64,000 bases of DNA from Perognathus longimembris pacificus (lineage: Eukaryota; Chordata; Mammalia; Rodentia; Heteromyidae). The translations under genes and the position numbers were made by a program. Under the pieces are notes generated by a model, which worked only from the letters and a program-made list of their open reading frames with translations, searched no databases and was not told the DNA's origin. Positions 11,037 to 22,969 of the stretch are shown piece by piece (within the stretch, counting starts at the first letter, position 1; every line of letters begins with the position of its first letter). The stretch lies in the NCBI RefSeq assembly GCF_023159225.1, contig NC_063184.1:14063528-14127527 (forward strand). Reading direction: 5' to 3'.

Positions 11037-11827
11037 TTGTCTTTTAACTTCATTCCCGTTTTCCAGTCCTCATACCTTTCAAGCAGAGTTTTAATGGTAA
11101 GAGTGAAATCTTAGGAAGGCAATTACTTAATAGACCGCAAGCATGCCTGGCTGGATTGGTTGTTTCGGATAAGGACTAGATCCTTCCAGCTGCTTGCTCC
11201 AACACTCCTGGGCTCCTCGGGGTCAGGAAAGAGCACGATCTTGAGTATTTTTGTTTATACACCAAAAGATGAGGGCTCCTTAAATTCCTCAGGAATCTCA
11301 GAAGATTAAACTTTTTGATATGAAACTTCATAAGGCTAAGTGGGTTTGAGTGACGAACAAAAAAAGAAAGAAAAAAGTGTCATGTCAACCCTCAAGCAGT
11401 TCCATCAACGGATGAAATTTTCAATCACATCATGCCTCACACCCATTTCTTAGTGCAAAATAAATCACTTGAACAGAGTGCAAGCCAATTTTTACTTTCA
11501 AAAGGTTGTGTCCTAAGGCAGTCTTCTTGAACTTCAAAAGCACACTTTGTAATTACTCTACCTATCAAAGGCAAGGCAATGTTTCACCTCCAATCTTCTT
11601 CAGCTTGGGTTATCACTTTTAATTGTTAATAAATCACATTAATTTTAAACCGATTACTCTGCTGGGGAATTCAATGTTTCTGAACAGAACATCCTGAATT
11701 ATAGATAAATAAACTGACTTGTGTGCAGGCAACAGTGAAGCTTTTGCTACCTACCTATAGTTGGCTTGAGTTAGTTGTCGTTTTGGAGACTCGTGAACCT
11801 TCTCCTCACTTGTTGCTCTCTCTCTCT
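11037..11827. other. Repeat-free unique block
   Basis: Nearly 800 bases without any recognisable repeat in an otherwise SINE-dense area; AT-rich. Possibly a conserved noncoding element. Confidence 0.35.
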
Positions 11828-12013
11828 GGCCAGTACTGAGACTTGAACTCAGAGCCTCATCCCTGCTGGTGCTTTATCACCGTAGCCATGCCTCCAGTCC
11901 AGTATTTTTGCTAGTTCACTGCAGGTGGGAGTCTCTTGGGCTCCTCTATGCTGGCTAGCATTGAACTATAATCCTTGGATCAGCCTCCAGAATAGTTAGG
12001 ATTACAGGCATAA
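11828..12013 (-). mobile_element. Old 7SL-ID SINE
   Basis: Reversed and more diverged than the common 7SL-ID copies (GCCAGTACTGAGACTTGAAC ... GGATTACAGGCAT). Confidence 0.65.
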
Positions 12014-12042
12014 AGACCTCACAGGGGATTTTGTCTCTTGCT

Positions 12043-12229
12043 TTTTCTGCCAGTCCTGGGGCTTGAACTGAGCACTGTCCCTGGCTTCTTTTTGCTCAAG
12101 GCTAGCACTCTACCACTTGAGCCACAGCACCACTTCTGGCTTTTTCTACCTATGTGGTGCTGAGGAACCCAACCCAGGGCTTCATGTATGTGAGGCAAGC
12201 ACTCTACCACTAGACCACATTCCCACCCC
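12043..12229 (-). mobile_element. ID-ID dimer SINE
   Basis: Reversed copy with a small deletion after GCTTGAACTGAG. Confidence 0.87.
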
Positions 12230-12710
12230 ATGTCTCTTGTTTTTTAAATGAGTAGTTTTACTGAGAGTGAAAAGGTAGACAACCAGATATCTTACTGGAT
12301 CTGTGTGTAACATTGGTATCTTTTGTGAATTATTTGTCTTCCTGGAGGATTTAATGGGGTTTTGGTTTGTGTCTTAAGGGAAGTAGAAGGCTAAAACAGA
12401 ATTTGTTCAAGTCAGAACAAATTACCAACCCATGTCATTCATTCAGACTTGTTTAAACCCTCCATTTTCTTAAAAAGGCTTTTCTCCACCCTGGAGTTCA
12501 CTAGAGAAGTGTTTTTGTTCTCCCCCTTTCTGACATGGCAGGCACTGGTTGTGTCTATTAGACAAAAGTGTTTGCTTGTAAACAATCCTTTTCCAGTCCA
12601 GCTAATTCTTGTCTCGAGGTAACAAACAGAACGTGCTGGAGACAGAAGCACACCCAGCTGCCTCTTACCTCAGCCCAGAGCTGACTAAAAAGCTCTCAGA
12701 GCAAACTAGA
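12230..12710. other. Unique sequence
   Basis: No repeat or gene recognised. Confidence 0.35.
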
Positions 12711-12771
12711 TCTTCAGATCTCTAGCTGCCTGATTAGCTAGGATTATAGATACAAACACAGCACCTAGCTC
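12711..12771 (-). mobile_element. 7SL-ID SINE fragment
   Basis: Only the head end of a reversed 7SL half remains: CTTCAGATCTCTAGCTGCCT then GATTAGCTAGGATTATAG. Confidence 0.6.
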
Positions 12772-12799
12772 ACCATCATCTCTCTTGAAGGTTTTCTGC

Positions 12800-12975
12800 G
12801 AGGCCAGGTACTGTTCTGCATACTTGAGGCAGGTGGACTCTAGAAATCCTCATCACAACACTACTCAGAAAATACCACAATCATACCCACCTTATAGTTA
12901 ATGAAAACTGAGAGATTGGTGCCCAAAGTCCCTCAGCTACCGAGTGACTGCAGGCCAGCGCTGCGAGTGTCCTCA
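12800..12975 (-). mobile_element. MIR fragment
   Basis: GCCAGGTACTGTTCTGCATAC ... CCTCATCACAACA ... CCACCTTATAGTTAATGAAA ... CCCAAAGTCCCTCAGCTACC in reversed MIR order. Confidence 0.6.
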
Positions 12976-14607
12976 CCTGCCACTCTGTGTGACCTGTGTA
13001 GCTGTCTCTCCATTGGACCCTGCACTCCCAGGGGACAGAGACTATCACTGCTTTTTCCAGGCTGCAATAATGGTTAGTCATGGTAGGGACTTGTTCATCC
13101 TGTATGAGATGGATAGGTGGATGTTTGTCCATATACGATTTAGGAACTGTCTCCACAAGAAAGCAGCCTGTGAGGGCATCAGGAGAAAAGAAGGAAAGGA
13201 AAGGAAAAGGACAGAAGACAGCAATAGTGTGAAATGGGAGTTTGATTGTACAACTCGTGGTCTACGCAGTGCGATCATCACTGGCCTCTATTATTGATGA
13301 CTTAAATCACACTTCCCCTCTACCTTCTCCATAGCTCAATCCTCCATAGCCACCTTCAGGGCTTGGGGGTGAAGATCATAAAGTCCCCCTCCCCATCTTT
13401 ACTATAATTTCCTGGGGTTGCATTGAATGTGCTAGGGAAGATGGCTTGTAGTAAGGGGGGGGGGGTGTCTGTCCACACAGAGACACGTGGGCCATGTCCA
13501 CTATCCATAAACCACCTCTGTCAGGTCGGAATCAAAATCTGAACCTAAAGATTCACATTTTGGAGACATAGGTGCCTGAAAAAACTATGCAAAAATAAAA
13601 ATGCAAGAAAAGGTCAGCCAAAGAGATTTTTACTGGGTCATGAAGAGTCAGGAGTCACTTGTGGGATCCTAGCTTCTGAACGGGGGGGACCTTTGCATAC
13701 CCTGATCCCTTCTGCCCCCTGATCCTCCATTCCTGTCCCAGCTATGCCTGCCACCACCGCTCCCAGGATAGCTGCCTACCTGAGCCACACTGGGGGAGGA
13801 GCCTTTCTAGAAGTGAGCTTTCGAGCCTTGGCGACAGAAAGCCCCACGGCAGGAATTCCTGTCAGCACAAGGAAGAAATATAATGCTGTCCACTTAGAGG
13901 TGGGATTAGCCAGATGCGGGCCGCAGAAGAGCAGACATACCTCAGCCTCCTGCTGGCTTATTGTGTGAAGGAGAGGCCCAGCTGATGTGCTAGCATCTTC
14001 TCCAGCAAGAAAACAATACAACACTTTTTTTTTAAACCTGGAGCAGGAATTACCACTAATGGGATTTTGCCAATGACACAAAAACAAATACAAAAACTGT
14101 CCCTGTCTCTTCTGACCTTCCTAACATGGCTTGTTTCTGGCTGTGATAATGTAGCAATAGAAACAGAGGTAGATGCTTTTCTTTAGAAAATTAACCACCA
14201 TTCTGGGAAGAGAAAAAGAAATCTAACATCATTTTGATACTCTATGGAATCCAGCTACTTTGGCTATCCATTAAACCATCAAAAACCAACAGGCTATTTT
14301 TTTGTTTGCTTTTAATGCTTATGAAAGATAAAGAATAAGAGCTACCTCAAAAAGAAAAGGTACGTGAAGAAATAGTTGAACTGTCTTCTTAGTCAAATAC
14401 TCTGACAAAACTACCACAGAACTCATTTACTGGAGCAAGCTTTGGAGATAATGTGCTAATCTTCATTTTTATGGATGAAGGCATGGAAGATCAAAGCAAT
14501 TAAATGAATGTACAAAGTTCATAGTGCAAGTTTGTGTTAGGATTTAAAAAAAAAAAACCTATATGAGCAAGAGAGCAGGAGGAGAACTAGTTAAGGACAG
14601 CAGCTTG
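12976..14607. other. Repeat-poor 1.6-kb block
   Basis: No SINE is visible. A G11 run sits at 13455-13465, and a possible MIR-like trace at 14440-14520. Open frames here are short and unlike known proteins. Confidence 0.35.
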
Positions 14608-14800
14608 AGGCTGAGCATGGTATACACCTGCCATCTCAGCTGCTCAGGAGGTAGAAGCAGGGAGGATTTCAAGTTCAACATCTGACGGGCAAAGGTTGCA
14701 TCTCAAAAATAAAAGTAAAAGCAAAATGGCCAGGTGGAGAGAGTGCAACCTAAGTGGCAGAGCATTTGCCTACCAAGCATAGGGTACTGGGTTGACAAAA
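14608..14800 (+). mobile_element. Old 7SL-ID SINE
   Basis: Forward B1-like unit (GAGCATGGTATACACCTGCC) followed by an ID-like unit (GTGGCAGAGCATTTGCCTAC), ending in an AAAT-rich tail. Confidence 0.55.
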
Positions 14801-15040
14801 AATAAATAAATAAAGGTTTGGAGAATCCATCCACAGCTTTCCCCTTGGCCCACTGAGAGTCCCCATTGCTCAGACCCCCTCTTGGGCACCAATGCACCCT
14901 GGGAGACTGTGTTGTCATTGGAGCCCCTTCGCATCTTCAGTGGGCCTACCTAGAACTCTAAATGAGAACATGGCAAGTGTGGAGCTAAGAAACTGAAGTG
15001 GTCTCTTTCTTTATCTTTATGTAAGATACATGTAATAATA

Positions 15041-15081
15041 CACACACACACACAGCTGTGACCAACACAATTAGCATACTT

Positions 15082-15123
<42 letters not shown>
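15041..15123. repeat. (CA)7 and (TG)19 facing each other
   Basis: CA units at 15041-15054 and TG units at 15086-15123 are complementary across a 31-base gap and could pair. The TG run adjoins a reversed SINE tail. Confidence 0.9.
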
Positions 15124-15124
<1 letters not shown>

Positions 15125-15345
15125 CGGTTCCAGGACTTGAACTCATGGCCTGGGTGCTGTCCCTGAGCTTCTTTTGCTCAAGGCTAGCGTCTGAGATACA
15201 GCTCCACTTCCAGCTTTTTAGGTAGTTAACTGGAGATAAGAGTCTCACAGACTTTACTTCCCAGGCTGGTTTTTGAACTGAAATCCTCAGCTCTCAGCCT
15301 CTTTTAGTAGCTAGGATTACGGGAGCCAGCCACAGTTGCCCAGCT
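15122..15345 (-). mobile_element. 7SL-ID dimer SINE
   Basis: Reversed copy; small deletion in the ID half (GCTAGCGTCTGAGATACAG). Confidence 0.86.
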
Positions 15346-15712
15346 CATACCTATTTTCTTAAGGCTTAAATACCAGAAGTAGCGACCTTCAGTGTTTAAA
15401 AAACAACCCAATGACCAAAACCTTAGTAAAATAACTGGGCTCTGGACTTACATCATGTGGAAGCTGAGAAATAAATGTACAAAAATGTAGTGGAGTATAT
15501 TCCTTCCAATTTTTAAAGTATGATTTTGTGACTTGAAATAAACTAAGCCATATGACTTCGTTTTTTTTATAGCAGCACTTGAGCTGCTCCAAAAATATAC
15601 ATTTCAACAGTGATAAATATTGTACATTTATGTGTAAATATATTCAATGTGTATACAGTCACTATTTTTATGCTATCTATGACATTTTATCTGTATATTT
15701 TTTCTATGTGAT

Positions 15713-15923
15713 TTTTTTTTTTTTTTTTTTTGGCCAGTCCTGGGCCTTGGACTCAGGGCCTGAGCACTGTCCCTGGCTTCTTTTTGCTCAAGGCTAGCAC
15801 TCTGCCACCTGAGCCACAGCGCCCCTTCTGGCCGTTTTCCATATATGTGGTGCTGGGGAATTGAACCGAGAGCTTCATGTGTAAAAAGCAAGCACTCTTG
15901 CCACTAGGCCATATTCCCAGCCC
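15713..15923 (-). mobile_element. ID-ID dimer SINE with perfect target-site duplication
   Basis: Full-length reversed copy flanked by identical 17-bp repeats TTCTATGTGATTTTTTT at 15702-15718 and 15924-15940. The perfect duplication points to a fairly recent insertion. Confidence 0.95.
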
Positions 15924-15990
15924 TTCTATGTGATTTTTTTAACTAGCTAAAAATTTTAAGTACAAAAAATGCACAATGAAAACTTATTTC

Positions 15991-16201
15991 TGGCTAGGTG
16001 TGGATGGCTCACTCCTATAATCCTAGCTACTCAGTGGGCTGAGCTCTGAGGATCGTGGTTCAAAGCCAGCCGGGGCAGGAAAGTCTATGAGACTCTTATC
16101 TCCAAGTAACCATGAGAAAACTGGAAGGGGCTCTGTGGCTCAAGAGCCTTGAGCTGAAAAGCTCAGTGACAGACCCCAGGCCCAGAGTTCAAGCCCCACA
16201 A
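15991..16201 (+). mobile_element. 7SL-ID dimer SINE
   Basis: Forward copy; the ID half lost TGGTAGAGTGCTA after GGCTCAAG. The tail became a (GGAA)n tract. Confidence 0.87.
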
Positions 16202-16202
16202 C

Positions 16203-16282
16203 GGAAGGAAGGAAGGAAGGAAGGAAGGAAGGAAGGAAGGAAGGAAGGAAGGAAGGAAGGAAGGAAGGAAGGGAGGGAAGGA
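16203..16282. repeat. (GGAA)n tract
   Basis: About 19 GGAA units, purine on the + strand, grown from a SINE tail. Arrays of GGAA are also binding platforms for ETS proteins. Confidence 0.95.
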
Positions 16283-16344
16283 ACCTAACTGCCACTTCTA
16301 CCTTGTTGAAGATAACTGTTAAACTATGACTCTGTTCATGTTCA

Positions 16345-16674
16345 AAGCCAGTATTTGGCTGGGTGCTGTCCCTTAGCTCTATCGATTGATGCTCCTGGAC
16401 CTCTACCACTTATTGCCTTGTGGGGTTTTAGTTGACTTTGCAGAGTTGAGAACCAAACTCGGGGCCTTGGACTTGCCAGACAAGTGCTCTTTCACTGAGC
16501 TAAGTCCCCTGGAGCTCTACCATTTGAACAACAGCTCCACTTCTGGCTTTTGGCTGGTTAATTGGAGGTAAGAGTGTCATCGTCTTTTCTGCCTGGGTTT
16601 GGCTTTGAACTGGCCTTCAGATTGCAGCCAAGTGAGGAGCTAATATTACAGGCATGAGCTACAGTGCCCAGCTT
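16345..16674 (-). mobile_element. Composite of two reversed SINE pieces
   Basis: A 7SL-ID copy whose ID half is interrupted. An ID-like segment (AGAACCAAACTCGGGGCCTT ... TCACTGAGCTAAGTCCCC) lies between the tail side and the 7SL half at 16510-16674. Either a nested insertion or a trimer. Confidence 0.55.
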
Positions 16675-17191
16675 TAAACCTCTGGCTCTTTGCAAACAAG
16701 GGGGTTTGTTCGGAGCCTGGCTGTGGAATCTAGAACTGAATACTGCATGTTATAATGAACTCAACACATGGGGGGCGGGGGGGAGGGAACCCCACTGCCA
16801 CGAAGAAATCTATGCCCTTCTCTAGCACATTTCTGTGCAATGAAAGAGCCAAGCACACAATTAAAATTCAGGTCAGCACACAGCAACAATGGGGCGCTTT
16901 GATGTGAGGTCAGCTATGGTCACTTTCATATACTAATTAAACAGGTTCATCAACTTAGTACAGAATATGGGACAGGAATAACCAAAAAAATCTATTTAAT
17001 TACCATTGCCTTAAGAGCCTTGACACAGAGATCTGCTCGTTGTGTCTAACAGAGCAGCTATGCATGCTGCAATAGTGCTTTTTCAGGTTATGAAATGTAG
17101 ATATAAAGTGAATACTGCCTCAATTTATTATAGTTAAAATGGAAGAAATAAAAGAGATGGTCTGGGATGTGTTCTTTTCTTCCTGTATATT

Positions 17192-17430
17192 TTCCTTCCT
17201 TCCTCCCCCCTCCCCCCCCCTTTTTTTTTTGGTGCTCATCCTGAGCTTGAACTCAAGGCCTGGACACTGCCCTTGAGCTTAAGCTCTACCTCTTGAGCCA
17301 CAGTGCCACTTCTGGTTTTCTGGTGGTTAAGAGTCTCGTGCCTTCCCTGCCTGAGTGGCTTCAAACTGCAGTCATCAGATCTCAGCCTCCTGTACAGCTA
17401 GGATTCCAGGCGTGAGCCACCAGCGCTCTG
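17192..17430 (-). mobile_element. 7SL-ID dimer SINE with pyrimidine-rich tail side
   Basis: The TTCC/C/T-rich run at 17192-17230 precedes a reversed copy (17231-17430), which lost the TTAATTGGAGATA block. Confidence 0.83.
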
Positions 17431-17702
17431 CTCACTTCCCTTTCTTCCAAAGCCCCAGGTCGCAGCTGCAGACAGTGGCGTGCTCCCCACCTGGCTGATC
17501 TTCCCTTGAGCCAAGCGGTGCTGGGTTGCTCCGTTGGCACGAAGGCCCTGGACCCGCGTCGTCCTGATGCATTCTGTGAGGTTGACAGAAGAAAAAAGCA
17601 GGTGACACTGAGGATGCGCAGTGTGCCACAGAAGCCCTCAGACTGGAAGGCCAAACAGATGTGGATGTAAATCCAGCTGTGAGGATACAATAAAATAATA
17701 CT

Positions 17703-17761
17703 GGCCAGGGGCCAGTGACTCACGTCTATAATCCTCACTACTCAGGAGGCTGAGCGCTGAA
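17703..17761 (+). mobile_element. 7SL-ID SINE, head fragment
   Basis: Only the first 60 bases of the forward 7SL half remain (GGCCAGGGGCCAGTGACTCA ...). Confidence 0.7.
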
Positions 17762-17812
17762 CACGTACAATATAAGCAACCTATAATGCTAGATTAAACG
17801 ATACAATTCTCA

Positions 17813-17932
17813 AGCCAAACATGGTGAGGCACACCTGTAGCCTCAGCTACTTGCAAGACTGAAAAGGGGAGGATCAGTTGTGTCCCAAAGTTCAAGACCA
17901 AACTGGACAACCAAATAAAACAAAACAAAAAT
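17813..17932 (+). mobile_element. 7SL/B1-like monomer
   Basis: AGCCAAACATGGTGAGGCAC ... GAGGATCAG ... AAAACAAAACA tail; an older B1-type copy without an ID half. Confidence 0.6.
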
Positions 17933-18189
17933 TGCTCAATGGACTTTGGAGAAAATAAAAACAAACCAAAAATTCCCCCAGAAATCCTAATAACCTCAAG
18001 GGAAAAGCACCCTGAATAGGTCCTGAAAACGCAAATGTATCTTTTGGGGGCTGGATAAGATCCAGAGGCTATGGGCAGTAGGGAATATATTTGTGTCAAA
18101 GACACTCATGGTTTAAAAAATCACAAATGGATCAAGTAAGTTTTGAGTACCCCTTAGGAAAGTACATTTTGTTTTTTGGGTTTTGTTTT

Positions 18190-18403
18190 GTCAGTCATGG
18201 GGCTTGAACTTGGAGCCTGGGTACTGTCCCTGAACTCTTTTGCTCTACTACTCTGAGCCCCAGTGCCACTTCCGGCTTTTAAGTGCTTAACTGGAGATGA
18301 GTCTTTTAGGGACTTTTCTGCCTGGGCTGGCTTCCACCCAACATCCTCTGATCTCAGCCTCCTGAGTAGCTAGGATTACAGGCGTGAGCCACCAGTGCCT
18401 GGC
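18190..18403 (-). mobile_element. 7SL-ID dimer SINE
   Basis: Reversed copy. AAGTACATTT occurs on both flanks (about 18161 and 18408), a probable target-site duplication. Confidence 0.88.
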
Positions 18404-18752
18404 TGGGAAGTACATTTGATTCTTAGTATTTACAGTAGCAGTTCTCAATGAATTTACTGCAGAGTTAGTCAATACTCGGTGATTGCTCCTTGGGCCTAGG
18501 TTCCTTCGAGCTTCAGGCCACAACAGTTCCATTAACTGATGGATGTACAGCCTCATGTTACTGATATTCCTGTTTAATAGATCGTTGGCTTGTGAACACT
18601 GTACTCAAGGCCAGCAGCACTGTAACTCTAGCATGCCTCTCGAGGGACACCTCATAGCGGTATTCCACTTAGGAACAGTCAGCAGAACTTCAGCACCGGG
18701 TCGGGGAACACTAGAAACAACAAAAACACTCATAAAGAAAAGGGCAGAGAAA

Positions 18753-18952
18753 GAAGCTTTGGTGGCTACTAGCTGTTTGAGAGGCTGAGATCTGAGGATC
18801 GCAGTTCAAAGCCAGCAGGAAAAGCCTGCAACTCTTATCTCCAATGAACCAAAAATCTGGACATGGAAATGTGGCGCTAGTGGTAGTGTGCCGGCCTTGA
18901 GTTCAAAAGCTAAAGGACAGTGCTGAGGTACTAAGTGCAAACCACAGAGCCC
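18753..18952 (+). mobile_element. 7SL-ID dimer SINE
   Basis: Forward, diverged; both halves recognisable (GAGATCTGAGGATCGCAG; GCGCTAGTGGTAGTGTGC). Confidence 0.82.
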
Positions 18953-19399
18953 ACACACATATAACATACCATAACATCTGACTGAAAGAATGAATTTGTA
19001 GCCCAAATAATAAAATCCCAAGGGCCGAGGACTCTGCTATAATTTTCATACTATCTCTCATACACCTGCTGTGTGTTTAAGACAGGATCCTCAGTTCCCT
19101 GCTCCTGGAAGGTGGGGCCTTGTGGGAAGTCCCGAGGTTAATGGAGGCATGACCTTCAAGGGGATTGTGGGAACCCAGCCCTTTCTGCTCTCTTCTTGCT
19201 TCCTGGATAATGAGGCAAATGGTTCTGACGTGTTATCCTGCTACTGCTCTACTACCTCAAACTGACAAATAACAGAGCTAAAGCCTGATTGACTCAAACC
19301 TCCAAGACCCTGAACCGTAACAACCCCTTTCTCTTTATAAACTGATCGTTTCAAGTCTGAAAAGCTGGTTAACACAATGACTAAATGAAAAATGAGTCC
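18953..19399. other. Unique sequence
   Basis: Nothing recognised. Confidence 0.3.
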
Positions 19400-19581
19400 C
19401 ACACTGTGTGCTCGTGGCTCATGCCTGTAATTCTAGCTACTCAGGAGGCTGAGATCTGAGGATTTTGGTTTCAGGCTTGAGCAAGAATGTCCATGAGACT
19501 CTTATCTTCAATTAGGCACCCAAAAAGCCAGAAGTAGAGGTATGGCTCAAGGGGTAGAGCATCAGCAAGTCCCAGTACCAT
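19400..19581 (+). mobile_element. 7SL-ID dimer SINE
   Basis: Forward copy with a deletion in the ID half (GGTAGAGCATCAG joined to CAAGTCCCAG). Confidence 0.83.
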
Positions 19582-20151
19582 GGATTGCCAGAGAGTAAGA
19601 GGGATGCATGGGTAACTACTACTTAAAACACAAGCAGCCCAGCCTCTGACCAGGTTGCCGTGGGGTAAGGGAGTTCATGTAAATGGAGTGTTCATAACAG
19701 TAATGAACATATGTTGCCAATGGATCAGAGGCCAGCTCTGAGTCACTCTGATCCTTTTCCCGTAGGAAGCTCAGGCCATGCAGTGTTCACAGGAGTTCAC
19801 TGAGCCAGGCTTGTTCTAGAAGGGACATTTGGGGGCTGGTGTGAGAGGGACATTGAGTGGGAAGGGCTGGGGCTTCTAACTCTTTGAAGCTTCCAGTTGT
19901 CCTGAGTTGATGTAGAGGAGAAGGCGACTTGGAAATGCTCATTAACCAGTGCTGCAATTCTAGCACATTTGGAGAGCTGGATGGTACAAGTGTTCCGTCT
20001 TAAGAAGGCATCAGAGAGCATGCGCGGCTCCCTGCCACAAACTTTAGCACCCACACAGGCTACAGAGAATAATCTCACACATTTCTAAAATAAAATGAAC
20101 TCCAGAGATACAGAACTCCGAATAAAACCCTTGCTTTTAAAAACTGAGCAG
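19582..20151. other. Unique sequence
   Basis: No repeat or coding identity seen; mildly GC-rich. Confidence 0.3.
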
Positions 20152-20602
20152 AGAAAGCCAGAGGCCTGTGGTTCATATTGTCATCCTAGCTACTCAGGAG
20201 GATGAGATCTGAGGATCGCAATTCAAAGCCAAGCCAGGCAGGAAAGTTTGTGAGACTTTTTTCTTTTCTTTTTTTGGGTCAGTCGTGGGGTTTGAACTCG
20301 AGGCCTGGGCACTGTCCCTGAGCTCTTTTTGTTCAAGGCTAGTGCTTTACCTCTTTAAGACACAGTGCCACTTCCTGTTTTCTGGTAATTAATTGCAGGT
20401 AAGTCTCACTGACTTTCCTGGCCTAGCTGGCTTTGAACTGAGATCTGCAGATCTCAGCTTCCTGAGTAGCTAGGATTACAGGCATGAGCCAACAGCACCT
20501 AACATCTATGAGACTCTTATGTACAATAAAAACACCAACAAAGTCCAGAAATGGAGCTGTGGCTCAAGTGGTAGAGTGCTAGACTTGAGGGGAAAAAAAA
20601 AC
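20152..20602 (+). mobile_element. 7SL-ID SINE split by a nested SINE
   Basis: The forward 7SL half is at 20152-20258 and its ID half resumes at 20509-20602. A reversed copy lies between. The broken junction repeats a TGAGACTYTT-like block on both sides, consistent with target-site duplication. Confidence 0.82.
20262..20505 (-). mobile_element. 7SL-ID SINE nested in another SINE
   Basis: Complete reversed copy lying inside the forward copy 20152-20602, hence inserted later. Confidence 0.87.
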
Positions 20603-21299
20603 TAAGCAGAGAAACACTTTGATAAATGGAAGTCCCGTAAAATTTCAGAGTGTAGCATCATAGAGTTAGTGATCACTGCCCTCTACCAGGTAGGTGTCGA
20701 TGCCACAGAAACATCAAGCTACTCTGTGGGAGGGGGAGGGGCGGACACCGGACTTTTTAATTATGTTTGCTTAATTGGCTATTCATTCATTATGTTTTAC
20801 AAAAGAAAAGCAAGTAATAAAATCAGTAAGCATTTTGAGGTCTCTAGTGCCTCCATGGGAATACAGTAAATTATTCATGAAAACCATAGAGCATTTCCCT
20901 TTGTCATCCCAGAGAACGTACTATGTCTGTGTGGAAGCAGTGTACCTTGATAGTGAACAGCTATTCTGGAAAAAGAACTTTGCCTTATCTTTGTCTGCTG
21001 TGTCCCGAGGTCCCATTAATAGTCCAACTGGTTTTCCTGGCAGAAGGACAAGAAAACAGTGTGAGAAACATATGTATTAGACCTTTTTCTTTTCCATAAT
21101 ATGAGAATGACAATTTGTATTCAGATTCAAAGATAGGAAGAACCATATACTAGGCTCTGAAGAGAAATAGTACAAATGTAAACCAGTATCTTATAGCAAA
21201 TGCTTCATGGTATGAAAAAGAAATCAACTTCTCTATCCTCTAAGCCCTGACCCTGAAACAGAGCTGTATGCACAGTCAAGAATGTGGTAAGCATGTTGA
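20603..21299. other. Repeat-free block
   Basis: Nearly 700 bases with no repeat or coding identity. Confidence 0.3.
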
Positions 21300-21525
21300 T
21301 TTTTTTGTGTCATTGAACTCAGGGCCTGGGCACTTCCCTAAGCTTCTTCATGAAAAGCTAGACTCTAGCACGTGAGCCACAATGCCACTTCTGTCTTTTG
21401 AGTGGTGTATTGGTGATAAAAGTATTACAGGGACTTTTCTGCATGGGCTGGCCTTGAACTGCAATCCTCAGATCCCAGCCTCCTGAGTAACTAAGATTAC
21501 TGGTGTGAGCCATGGGCACCTGGCT
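21300..21525 (-). mobile_element. 7SL-ID dimer SINE
   Basis: Reversed and diverged; all blocks present. Confidence 0.85.
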
Positions 21526-21733
21526 TCATGTTAATTATTATTACTGGACTCAAGGATTACTCTGTTGCTGAAGAGACTCCAGGGAGGCTAAGTGCAATCT
21601 ATAAGATGTTTCAAAACACGAAGAGCATTAAGAATGTTATCATTAGAGAAGAAAGCAGCAATTGTTCTCCCCATTCAGAACTTTCTGCTCAGAATCTAAA
21701 ATAACACTACAGCTTAAAAACAAAACCCTATAG

Positions 21734-21957
21734 CGTCAAGTGCTGGGGACTCTCACCTGCAATCCCAGCTAGTCAGGAGACTAAGATCTGAGGATCCGGG
21801 TTTGAAGCCAGCCTTGGTAGAAAAGTTTGTGAGACTCTTATCTCCAGTGAACCATCAAAAAGCTGGAAATGGAGCTGTGGCTAAAGAGGTAGCATGTTAG
21901 CCTTGGGCAAAAAACAAAACAAAAAAACTAAGGGACAGTTTCTTGAGTTCAAGTCCC

Positions 21958-21960
<3 letters not shown>
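21734..21960 (+). mobile_element. 7SL-ID dimer SINE
   Basis: Forward copy with an internal A-rich expansion (CAAAAAACAAAACAAAAAAA) in the ID half; ends in (AC)n. Confidence 0.86.
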
Positions 21961-22012
<52 letters not shown>

Positions 22013-22160
22013 TCTCCATAAATATCTAAATATCTCGATAGATATCTAAATATCTAAATAGATTGACTTATAGATAGATGGGTAGATGACAGATCAATCG
22101 GTGGATGGATAAATAGATATTGATAGATTTCTGTAGAGATAGACAAATATAAACATGACT
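21961..22160. repeat. (AC)25 followed by imperfect GATA/ATCT array
   Basis: Exactly 25 AC units (21961-22010), then about 150 bases of degenerate ATCT and GATA tetranucleotides. Confidence 0.9.
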
Positions 22161-22188
22161 TATAACCATGAAAGAAAAGCAAGATTTT

Positions 22189-22380
22189 GGACTGGGCACT
22201 GTGTAGCTCACACCTATGATTCTAGCTACTCTGCAAAGCCAGCCCAAGCAGGAGAATCTCTTATCTCCACTAAACTATCAAAAAACCCAGAAGTGGAGCT
22301 GTGGCTCAAGTGATAGATTACCAGCCTTGAGCAAAAGAAGCTCAGGGACGGTGCCCAGGCCCTGACCCCAGGACCAGCAC
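22189..22380 (+). mobile_element. 7SL-ID dimer SINE
   Basis: Forward copy; the 7SL half lost the AGGAGGCTGAGATCTGAGG block. Confidence 0.84.
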
Positions 22381-22394
22381 ACCCCCATATACCC

Positions 22395-22396
<2 letters not shown>

Positions 22397-22437
<41 letters not shown>

Positions 22438-22450
22438 TATATGTATATAT
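22397..22450. repeat. (AT)n with (AC)n and TATG variants
   Basis: AT units 22397-22429, AC to 22437, then ATATGTATAT. Confidence 0.9.
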
Positions 22451-22969
22451 ATGCAGACATATATAATATACATGAAGTTATTAGCATTGCCCCTAGGTAA
22501 AGAAATAAGTGGACCAAGATGGAAGGCATTTATATGGAAAGCCAGGAATACTTATTTCCACATTACAAAAATGAGCCAAGTTCTGCAGAGATAATGGTAG
22601 TGATGGAAAACGTTAATTACATAAATCTTCCAGAAACCTCAAGAGCTAAAAACTCTCTGTCTAGCTCAAGGCAGTCTGCAGAACAGACTAAAGAGCTCAA
22701 CCTCTGCCCTGCCCTCCCACCGCCTTTCCCCAAGGCCTGAAGGTGAAACAGAAAATTTCCTCTTTGACAGCAGAGCCTGGAAGTGTCACTAAAGACCCAA
22801 AGTTGCCCTTAGCAGAATCTAAGGGTCCCACTCCCAGCCTCAGACATGAAAGAAACAAAACAGAAGATTCACTCAACACCAGGCCTGTCAGAGAAATGGA
22901 GGGACAAAGAAAGGGTGAACAAATGCAGCAGTGGTGCTCACTACACACTATGTAGAAAATGAACTACAC
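22451..22969. other. Unique sequence
   Basis: No repeat or gene recognised. Confidence 0.3.
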
